From Candidatus Bathyarchaeota archaeon (GTDB taxonomy: Archaea; Thermoproteota; Bathyarchaeia; Bathyarchaeales; Bathycorpusculaceae): a stretch of 45,821 nt of DNA. The notes under the pieces were generated by a model. It was not told the DNA's origin, ran no database searches, and saw only the letters and a list, made by a program, of their open reading frames with translations. This document shows, piece after piece, positions 18,876 to 25,975 of the stretch. Numbering within the stretch: the stretch's first letter is position 1; each line of letters opens with the position of its first letter. The DNA lies in NCBI GenBank assembly GCA_009889605.1, contig WUQU01000500.1:1-45821 (forward strand). The letters are read 5' to 3'. The position numbers were made by a program, and so were the translations under genes.

Positions 18876-19439
18876 TTGGTGCTTAATATTTGGAGAAATG
18901 CTTCCCCGAGAAGAAAAAGAATCCTTACAATATTGGCGTTTTTTATCCTTTCATTTATTGTAACCATTGCAGGTGTATTAACGCCGCTTAGCGCTGAAGA
19001 GGCGGAAGAAATCAATAAGGAAATGAAGCAGACACAAGAATATGTTTCAAATGCGGGAACACTTCGCGGAACATCGTTTATTTTCGGAAACAATTTTATG
19101 CTATGCCTTTTATTTTTTATCCCTGTTGCGGGTCCACTTTTTGGCTGTTATGTACTATATAGCACTGGAGTTGTAATTGCGGCGCAAAGCATGAGTGCAA
19201 GCGTGCACCCTGCACTTACTTTGCTTCTACTATTTGTTTTCCCATTTACGTGGCTGGAGTTTTCGGCTTATTCCACAGCTTTCGCCCAGAGTTTTTGGTT
19301 GACTTGGCGCATTATACAACGTAAGGCGAAAAGAGAACTCTTAAACACGGGTATAATGATTTCCATATGTGCAGTAACGCTGTTAGCGGCCGCCGTCATA
19401 GAAATATTGGCTATTCAGGCGCTTGGCTCTGCAGTTTAA
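18876..19439 (+). CDS. SpoIIM/DUF95-like membrane protein
   Basis: Multi-TM protein with PFTWLEFSAYSTAFAQSFWL typical of the SpoIIM family; GTG or nearby start. Confidence 0.65.
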   Translation: MVLNIWRNASPRRKRILTILAFFILSFIVTIAGVLTPLSAEEAEEINKEMKQTQEYVSNAGTLRGTSFIFGNNFMLCLLFFIPVAGPLFGCYVLYSTGVVIAAQSMSASVHPALTLLLLFVFPFTWLEFSAYSTAFAQSFWLTWRIIQRKAKRELLNTGIMISICAVTLLAAAVIEILAIQALGSAV

Positions 19440-20298
19440 AACCTGTGATTTCTAGGCTTATGTCCAAGGCTTTTACGCTGTGGGTTATTTCGCCGAGGCT
19501 TATAATGTCAACTTCCTTTGAGGCAAAATCCAAAACGTTGTCAAAGGTTATTCCTCCACTGGCTTCTATTAGGACTTTTCCAAAAAATCCACTCTTTTTA
19601 AGAAGACTAACCGCTTTTTCCACATGTTTAAGTGAAAAGTTGTCTAACATGATTATATCTGCTCCAGCCCTTGCCGCCACCAGAACATCTTCAACACGAG
19701 TTACTTCGACTTCGATTTTCTTGCTGAAAGAGGCTTTCGCCTTAACCATTTTAACCGCGTTCTCAACGCCTCCTGCAATGATAATGTGGTTGTCCTTTAT
19801 CAGAATCATGTCGTCTAAGTGGAGCCTATGAGGGTCGCCGCCCCCTACGAGAACAGCTTTTTTATCGAAATATAAAAGCCCGGGCGCAGTCTTCCGTGTG
19901 CAAGCAATTCTGGCTTTGTATCCAGCCTCTCGAATTTTATTTACGAGTTTTCGTGTTGTAGTGGCTATGCCGCTCATTCGAGAAACAAGGTTTAGAAGGG
20001 TGCGTTCAACGGAAAGTATGGTTCGCGCATCTCCAGAAATCTTCATCAGAACCTGCTTAAGCTTTAGTTCATCACCATCCTTCGCTTGCGCCTCACATTT
20101 TAAGCCTAGGCTTTCGAGAAACGCTTCAGCCTCTTCGATTCCCGCTGCGACGCCATATTCCTTTGCTATCATTTCAGCTTCTGCAATGCTTCCTTCGGGA
20201 ACTATTATGGCGGAGGTTACATCGCTTTGTCCAAGGTCTTCGGCAAGCATCTGCTTAAGCTTTTCTTCTAGAAGTTTCTTTGGCAGGAACATTGTCAT
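19411..20298 (-). CDS. nadC: Nicotinate-nucleotide pyrophosphorylase (carboxylating)
   Basis: LAEDLGQSDVTSAIIV, RTLLNLVSRMSGIATTTRKLV, ACTRKTAPGLLYFDKKAVLVGGGDPHRLHLDDMILIKDNH, IEVEVTRVEDVL, GADIIMLDNF, IEASGGI. Confidence 0.97.
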   Translation of the reverse strand: MTMFLPKKLLEEKLKQMLAEDLGQSDVTSAIIVPEGSIAEAEMIAKEYGVAAGIEEAEAFLESLGLKCEAQAKDGDELKLKQVLMKISGDARTILSVERTLLNLVSRMSGIATTTRKLVNKIREAGYKARIACTRKTAPGLLYFDKKAVLVGGGDPHRLHLDDMILIKDNHIIIAGGVENAVKMVKAKASFSKKIEVEVTRVEDVLVAARAGADIIMLDNFSLKHVEKAVSLLKKSGFFGKVLIEASGGITFDNVLDFASKEVDIISLGEITHSVKALDISLEITGFKLQSQAPE

Positions 20299-20413
20299 GT
20301 TTCACAGAAAACACTCTTTGTTAATTGTTATTTTAAAGTTATGGAATTTGTTGTCTAATGGAAAGGGAGCTTTACGAACAATTGAAATAGATGTCGTCTG
20401 CTATTTTGAAATT

Positions 20414-21556
20414 ATGAAAGTGCTATTCAGTTGTTCAGAATTAGGCTTGGGACATGTTTCAAGAGTTGTACCTTTAGGGGAAAGGCTTGAAAAAAGGGGG
20501 CATGAAGTATTCTTTTTTTCTGGAGGAGCAGCCTATCAACGGTTGAAGGGAGAGTTTGGGAATGTTTATTATTGTAGGCCTGTGGCTTGGTATGAAAACG
20601 CTCACGGGATAATCACTTCTGCTTCTGTCCTGAATATTTTGTTTCCGCTTCCAAATTTCAACTATACAAGGAACGCCTTTGAAATTAAAAGCTCGAATGC
20701 AATGGAAACTATTCATCGCTATTATGACTTGAGAAGGAACATACGGAAAATTAAGCCAGACGTTATTGTTTCTGACGGGGACATGCATGCCTTGCGTCTT
20801 GCCCAAAGATGGAAAATCCCGTCAGTTTACATTACAAATGTTATTAGACCGACTTACGGCTTTCCTAAACTATTAATCCTCGGCGAGAGGTTTACAGAGC
20901 GTTACGTAAGAAACTGTTCAAAAATAATAGTTCCAGACAACCCGCCGCCTTGCACCATTTGCGAATACAATTTAGGCAATTTAGAGGATATTGGAATTGA
21001 GGATAAGGTTGAGTTTGTAGGCGGTTTTCTTGACATGACATCTATTGAGGGAAGGGAAGAGCATATATTCGCTCCGATAAGTGGGCCTCTTGGGACTAGG
21101 GCTAAACTGACAAACTTGATAATTCCAGTGTTAAAAGAGTTAGAGTTAAAGAGCGTAGTAAGTTTGGGAGTTTTCGGTGAGAAAATCTCTGCAAAAATTG
21201 GAAAGTGTGAAGTGCATACTTGGCTTACTCCGCAGGAACGCCAAGAATGCATGAAAGACGCTCGGTATATAATTTTCAGCGGTGGACACACAACATGTCT
21301 AGAGACTATAAAATATGCGAAGCCAAGTGTTTGTATTCCAACCCAGCCTGAACAGTTGGGAAACGCCAAGAAAATGCAACATTTAAATTGTTCTATAGTG
21401 GCGAAAAACGGTAAAGATTTGAGACAAGCCATACAAAAACTGGAGGAAAAAAGACACTTTTATAAAAGTAATGTAAGAGGTTTAAGCCAATACTCTGGCA
21501 GGTTTAACGGCATAGAAAACGCGGTTAAAATCATTGAAAGTATTGCAAAGTCTTAG
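20414..21556 (+). CDS. GT-B fold glycosyltransferase (MurG/MGT-like)
   Basis: MKVLFSCSELGLGHVSRVVPLGERLEKRGHEVFFFSGG...SDGDMHALRLAQRWKIPSVYITN...FSGGHTTCLETIKYAKPSVCIPTQPEQLGNAKKMQ. The listed start at 19898 is antisense to nadC; ATG at 20414 is preferred. Confidence 0.82.
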   Translation: MKVLFSCSELGLGHVSRVVPLGERLEKRGHEVFFFSGGAAYQRLKGEFGNVYYCRPVAWYENAHGIITSASVLNILFPLPNFNYTRNAFEIKSSNAMETIHRYYDLRRNIRKIKPDVIVSDGDMHALRLAQRWKIPSVYITNVIRPTYGFPKLLILGERFTERYVRNCSKIIVPDNPPPCTICEYNLGNLEDIGIEDKVEFVGGFLDMTSIEGREEHIFAPISGPLGTRAKLTNLIIPVLKELELKSVVSLGVFGEKISAKIGKCEVHTWLTPQERQECMKDARYIIFSGGHTTCLETIKYAKPSVCIPTQPEQLGNAKKMQHLNCSIVAKNGKDLRQAIQKLEEKRHFYKSNVRGLSQYSGRFNGIENAVKIIESIAKS

Positions 21557-21639
21557 GGAAGTCAGCAGTTTATTTTTTGTGAATTTCTTACACTGTCTCT
21601 TTTTTAACGAAAAACGTCCATAAAATGACGAAAAAAGGA

Positions 21640-21660
21640 TAGAAAAGTTTAAAAAATAGT
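21640..21660 (+). promoter_or_regulatory. Candidate archaeal BRE/TATA element for the CODH/ACS operon
   Basis: gaaaagtttaaaaaatag about 40-55 bp upstream of the TTG start at 21699, with gagg 9-12 bp before the start. Confidence 0.35.
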
Positions 21661-21698
21661 GCTCTGGTATTCCATAAAACCATGTCGAGGTAACCAGT

Positions 21699-24047
21699 TT
21701 GGCTAACAAAAACGTTCGCATAAAAATCGACGAATTAAAAACCGGTGCAAGCCTAATTAAAAATTTGGAGTTGTCCCTTGGAAAAGTGGCTGTGGAGTCT
21801 TGGACAGAACCTATGGGACCAACGCCTTTCCCATCGCTTACCAGTCTAAGAGAGTGGGATATGAAACTTTTACAGCGCTACAAGCCTTTTTACGTGCCAT
21901 TATGTGACTTATGTTGCCTTTGCACTTTTGGCAAATGTGACTTAACAGGGAACAAACGTGGTGCATGCGGAATAGATATGGCAGCGCAGCAATCTAGAAT
22001 AGTGTTATTAGCCTGCTGTATTGGCGCGGCAACTCATATTGGCCATGCGCGTCACATGGTAGAACATTTGATTGAAAAATTCGGCCGTAATACTCCATTG
22101 GATGTTGGAGGGCTAAATGTTCAGGTTGAGGCGCCCATAATTCGCCTTGTTTGTGGAATTAAACCTGAAACCTTAGGCGATTTGGAAGAAGCTTTAGATT
22201 ATGTTGAAACCCAGCTTACTCAGCTTTTAGCTTCAACTCATACTGGGCAAGAAGGAAACAACCTTGATTTTGAGTCAAAGGTTTTCCATGCTGGAATGAT
22301 AGACCATGTGGGCCTGGAAGTTGCAGACATAGCCCAAATCGCTGCCTATGGTTTTCCAAAGGCAGACCCTGAAGCTCCTTTGGTTGATTTAGGATACGGC
22401 ACCGTAGACTCATCTAAACCCGTAATACTGTGCATTGGGCACAATGTTATTCCTTCCATCGGAATTATTGATTATATCACTGACAATGCTCTAAACGATA
22501 AAATCGAAGTTGTAGGTTTGTGTTGCACCGCCCACGACATCACGCGCTACTACTCCCGCGGAAAAATAATTGGGCCTATCTCTTGGCAATTGCGTTTTAT
22601 AAGGAGCGGCATTGCCGACTTAGTAATTCTTGACGAGCAATGCATAAGATGCGATGCTTTTGAAGAAGCTGGCAAAGTTAAAGCGCCCGTCATAGTTACC
22701 TCAGAGAAAAACTGCATGGGTCTCCCAAACCGCACCAACGATAGTGTGGAAGCCATAGTGGAAGATCTTGTAAGCGGCAAAACTCCTGGTGTTTTAATCC
22801 TAGACCCTGAAAAGGTCGGCAAAGTAGCTGTCGAAGTAGCCTTTAAAGTTGCTCCTCTACGAAAGAAACTGAAAGCCCTTCCAGAAATCGAAGAAATCAT
22901 AAATATGGCGGTTACTTGCCGCCAATGCAACCTCTGCAAACGTGCGTGTCCTCAAAATCTCAATATTCCCGAGGCAATAAACGCTGCCCTTCAAGGCTCA
23001 CTGGGTAAGCTTGCCGAACTTTACGAAGCTTGCGTGGGATGCGGCCGTTGTGAACAAGCATGCCCCGTGGATTTACCCGTTCACAGTTTCATAATAAAAG
23101 CTGGCGAACAAAAACTAAAATCAGAAATCTACAAGTGCCGAGCTGGAAGGGGCGCTATACAAGACTTAGAAATAAGAAAAGTTGGCAGTCCAATAGTGCT
23201 CGGCGAAATCCCCGGTGTAATAGCAATGGTGGGATGCGCCAACTATCCTAAAGGAGGCCAAGAAGTCGCTGAAATGTGCCGCGAATTCGCAAAAAGACGT
23301 TACATAGTGGTTGCCTCTGGCTGCGCGGCAATGTCCGCTGGAATGTACAAAAACGAAGAAGGAAAAACCGTTTACGAAGAGTTCCCAGGCGAATTTACCG
23401 CTGGCGGCGTTGTAAACGTCGGCTCGTGTGTTGCAAACTCCCACATAGCAGGGGCAGCAATAAAAATTGCCAACATTTTTGCGAAACGCAATCTCAGAGG
23501 CAACTATGAAGAAATAGCCGACTATATATATAACCGAGTTGGCGCAGTTGGCCTTGCGTGGGGTGCATATTCGCAAAAAGCTGCAGCCATTGCCGCAGGG
23601 TTCTGGAGGCTTGGTGTTCCAGTTATAGTTGGCCCTCACGGTAGCAAATACCGACGCATGCTTTTAGGAAGAGCCGATAAAGAAGAAGACTGGTATGTTT
23701 ACGACGCAAGGACAGGAGAAAAAGTGTATGGTGGGCCGGCGCCTGAGCATTTATTCATAGCTGTTGAGACAAAAGAAGAGGCCATGGTTAAAGCTGCCAA
23801 GCTATGTATGAGGCCTAATGACACGTCAAAGGGGAGATCTATTAAGCTCACCCACTACTTAGACTTGCATAAGCGTTTTTACGGCGTATTGCCTGATGAC
23901 ATTCACTTATTTGTAAGAACCTTTGCGGATATACCTATAACTATGAAGGATGAGATAATAAAGGTCCTTGAAGAGAAGAATTGGAAAGAGAAAGCGATTC
24001 CCGACCCTACGCTTATTCCAAGAATGATTAGAAAAAAACCAGCATAA
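21699..24047 (+). CDS. cdhA: CO dehydrogenase/acetyl-CoA synthase alpha subunit CdhA (Ni-Fe CODH)
   Basis: LCDLCCLCTFGKCDLTGNKRGACGID, CRQCNLCKRACP and CVGCGRCEQACP ferredoxin motifs, CCTAHDITRYYSRGKIIGPISWQLRFIRSGIADLVILDEQCIRCD, VGSCVANSHIAGAAIKIANIFAKR; archaeal CdhA architecture. Confidence 0.97.
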   Translation: MANKNVRIKIDELKTGASLIKNLELSLGKVAVESWTEPMGPTPFPSLTSLREWDMKLLQRYKPFYVPLCDLCCLCTFGKCDLTGNKRGACGIDMAAQQSRIVLLACCIGAATHIGHARHMVEHLIEKFGRNTPLDVGGLNVQVEAPIIRLVCGIKPETLGDLEEALDYVETQLTQLLASTHTGQEGNNLDFESKVFHAGMIDHVGLEVADIAQIAAYGFPKADPEAPLVDLGYGTVDSSKPVILCIGHNVIPSIGIIDYITDNALNDKIEVVGLCCTAHDITRYYSRGKIIGPISWQLRFIRSGIADLVILDEQCIRCDAFEEAGKVKAPVIVTSEKNCMGLPNRTNDSVEAIVEDLVSGKTPGVLILDPEKVGKVAVEVAFKVAPLRKKLKALPEIEEIINMAVTCRQCNLCKRACPQNLNIPEAINAALQGSLGKLAELYEACVGCGRCEQACPVDLPVHSFIIKAGEQKLKSEIYKCRAGRGAIQDLEIRKVGSPIVLGEIPGVIAMVGCANYPKGGQEVAEMCREFAKRRYIVVASGCAAMSAGMYKNEEGKTVYEEFPGEFTAGGVVNVGSCVANSHIAGAAIKIANIFAKRNLRGNYEEIADYIYNRVGAVGLAWGAYSQKAAAIAAGFWRLGVPVIVGPHGSKYRRMLLGRADKEEDWYVYDARTGEKVYGGPAPEHLFIAVETKEEAMVKAAKLCMRPNDTSKGRSIKLTHYLDLHKRFYGVLPDDIHLFVRTFADIPITMKDEIIKVLEEKNWKEKAIPDPTLIPRMIRKKPA

Positions 24048-24054
24048 ACTAAAG

Positions 24055-25506
24055 TTGGAGGCTATTGATGTGGAAAACCAAGAAGTAACTTTAACAATCG
24101 ACGGAGTAAAAGTGAAAGCTCAAAAGGGAACCCCAATATTGGAAGTTGCAAGGCAAATTGGCATAGAAATTCCTGCGTTATGTTATCTCCGTCTTCTTTC
24201 ACCATATGGTTCCTGTAGGGTTTGCTCCGTCGAAGTAACCACCCCCACTGGCCGTAAAAGGATAGTCACTTCCTGCAATTATCCTGCTGAAGAAGGCCTC
24301 ATTGTTGAAACAAAATCTGAAAGAGTTGTAAAAATTCGCAGAAAACTTCTAGAGCTTTTGCTGGCACGTTGTCCCAAAGTTGTAAGAATAAAGAATCTCG
24401 CTTCGCTTTATGGTGTTAACGAAACCAATTTGTGGGTTGAAAATGACTCTGAAGATTGTATTCTCTGCGGATTGTGTGTACGTGTATGCAGCGAGTTAAT
24501 CGGTGTTTCAGCCATAAACTTTGCAAACCGGGGAGTAAAACGGGTAGTAACTACACCGTACAATGAGTTTTCAGAAGATTGTATAGGATGTGGGGCTTGT
24601 GCCATCGTCTGCCCAACTGGATCAAAAAGGGTTCGCACCAATAATTATTCAACCATGAGACCACTGGCTGGCCCTAAAAAAGATGAACAAATAGGCGTTT
24701 ACAGCGACATTACATCCGCAAAGAGTTCCATTGAAGGACAAGACGGAGGCGTAGTCACCGCCCTGCTTGTTTCTGGATTGGAAAAAGGCTTTTTCAACAA
24801 AGCGATTGTGGTTAAACGCAAAAACAGTTACAAAGCTGAAGCCTTCATAGCTGAAAAAGTTGAAGACTTAATCAACGCAAGAGGAACCAAATATCTCCGA
24901 GTAAAAATCGTCCCCAAACTGAAAGAGTTAATAAAAAATGGAGAAAGAAAAATCGCTGTTGTAGGCACTCCATGCCAAGCCAGAGCCGCCAGAAAAATTC
25001 AGCAAACCCTCCAACAAGAATATCCCGATTTGGACATCACAATAATTGGTTTATTCTGTTATGAAGCTTTCGATTATGATAAACTTAAGGAAGAAACAAA
25101 ACGCCTTTTGAACGTGGATCTGGACTCTTCAGAAAAAACTCAGATACGCAAAGGAAAGTTTATCGTAACAGTGAACGGGCAAGAATACTCTTGCAAAGTT
25201 AAAGATTTGAATAGCGCCATAGAAAAAGGATGCGTTTATTGTAACGATTTTCCGGCGTTATTTGCAGACATATCAGTCGGCGCTGTGGGAAGCGATGAAG
25301 GCTTCTCAACAGTGATTATCCGAACAGAAAAAGGTAAGAAACTTTTCGAAAACACCGATTTGACATTTGGGCAAGTCAAAATTGAAGAAGTTTCAAAATT
25401 AACTGCCTTGAAAAAGAACCGCGCAAAGGAAAATTTTGCGCCATTCATCGAAGAAATCCATGTAACGCGCTCAACTGGCAAATGGGTGGTTGGAGATGGT
25501 GCTTGA
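24055..25506 (+). CDS. Fusion protein: NuoG/HydA-type N-terminal [2Fe-2S]+2x[4Fe-4S] module fused to an FrhB/FdhB-type (F420-binding flavoprotein) domain
   Basis: N-term: LTIDGVKVKAQKGTPILEVARQIGIEIPALCYLRLLSPYGSCRVCSVEV...VTSCNYP (2Fe-2S), CILCGLCVRVC and CIGCGACAIVCPTG. From about 24676: EGQDGGVVTALLVSGLEKGF, VVGTPCQARAARKIQ, IIGLFCYEAFDYDKLK, CVYCNDFPALFADISVGAVGSDEGFSTVIIRTEKG. GTG at 24070 after GGAGG is an alternative start. Confidence 0.9.
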   Translation: MEAIDVENQEVTLTIDGVKVKAQKGTPILEVARQIGIEIPALCYLRLLSPYGSCRVCSVEVTTPTGRKRIVTSCNYPAEEGLIVETKSERVVKIRRKLLELLLARCPKVVRIKNLASLYGVNETNLWVENDSEDCILCGLCVRVCSELIGVSAINFANRGVKRVVTTPYNEFSEDCIGCGACAIVCPTGSKRVRTNNYSTMRPLAGPKKDEQIGVYSDITSAKSSIEGQDGGVVTALLVSGLEKGFFNKAIVVKRKNSYKAEAFIAEKVEDLINARGTKYLRVKIVPKLKELIKNGERKIAVVGTPCQARAARKIQQTLQQEYPDLDITIIGLFCYEAFDYDKLKEETKRLLNVDLDSSEKTQIRKGKFIVTVNGQEYSCKVKDLNSAIEKGCVYCNDFPALFADISVGAVGSDEGFSTVIIRTEKGKKLFENTDLTFGQVKIEEVSKLTALKKNRAKENFAPFIEEIHVTRSTGKWVVGDGA

Positions 25507-25975
25507 AGAAAAAACAGAAAACAAAATAGATCAAATTATAGACAAATACGTGGGCAAAGAAGGCGTCCTAATACAGTTACTGCTTGAAATCCAGCGGGAA
25601 CTCAACTGGATACCGCGTGAAGCCGTAAAGAAAATTAACGAGAGATTAAAAATTCCTGAAAGCGAAGTATATCGGGTGGTAAGCTTTTACACCGCCATGA
25701 GCCTTGAACCACGAGGCAAATACTTAGTTAGGGTATGTGAAGGAACTGCTTGTTATGTACGAGGTGCGCAACGCATTCTTACAGCAGCTGAACGCGCGAT
25801 AGGCATTAAAGCCGGGGAAACAACAAGCGACTTAAAATTCACGTTGCAAACCGTGAACTGTCTAGGTTGCTGCGCCTTAGGACCAGTTGTAGAGATAAAC
25901 GGAAAGTACTACGGTTTACTTACACCCAAAACTCTTGAAAACATTGTGTCACATTTGGGAAGTGAACACTCATGA
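25490..25975 (+). CDS. NuoE/HydC-like [2Fe-2S] thioredoxin-fold subunit
   Basis: LIQLLLEIQRELNWIPREAVKKINERLKIPESEVYRVVSFYTAM...VRVCEGTACYVRGAQRI...TLQTVNCLGCCALGPVVEINGKYYGLL. Confidence 0.95.
   Translation: MEMVLEEKTENKIDQIIDKYVGKEGVLIQLLLEIQRELNWIPREAVKKINERLKIPESEVYRVVSFYTAMSLEPRGKYLVRVCEGTACYVRGAQRILTAAERAIGIKAGETTSDLKFTLQTVNCLGCCALGPVVEINGKYYGLLTPKTLENIVSHLGSEHS

Noticed and set aside
19898-20413. Listed + strand ORF extends the glycosyltransferase start back to 19898
   Set aside because: The extra 172 aa are antisense to the strongly supported nadC and have no protein-like pattern. ATG at 20414 begins a classic MKVLFSCSELGLGHVSR N-terminus.
22550-22939. Long antisense ORFs inside cdhA and the NuoF gene (also 23166..23639, 27165..27608, 30231..30800)
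   Set aside because: Shadow frames of strongly coding genes with no recognisable domain or independent start signals.
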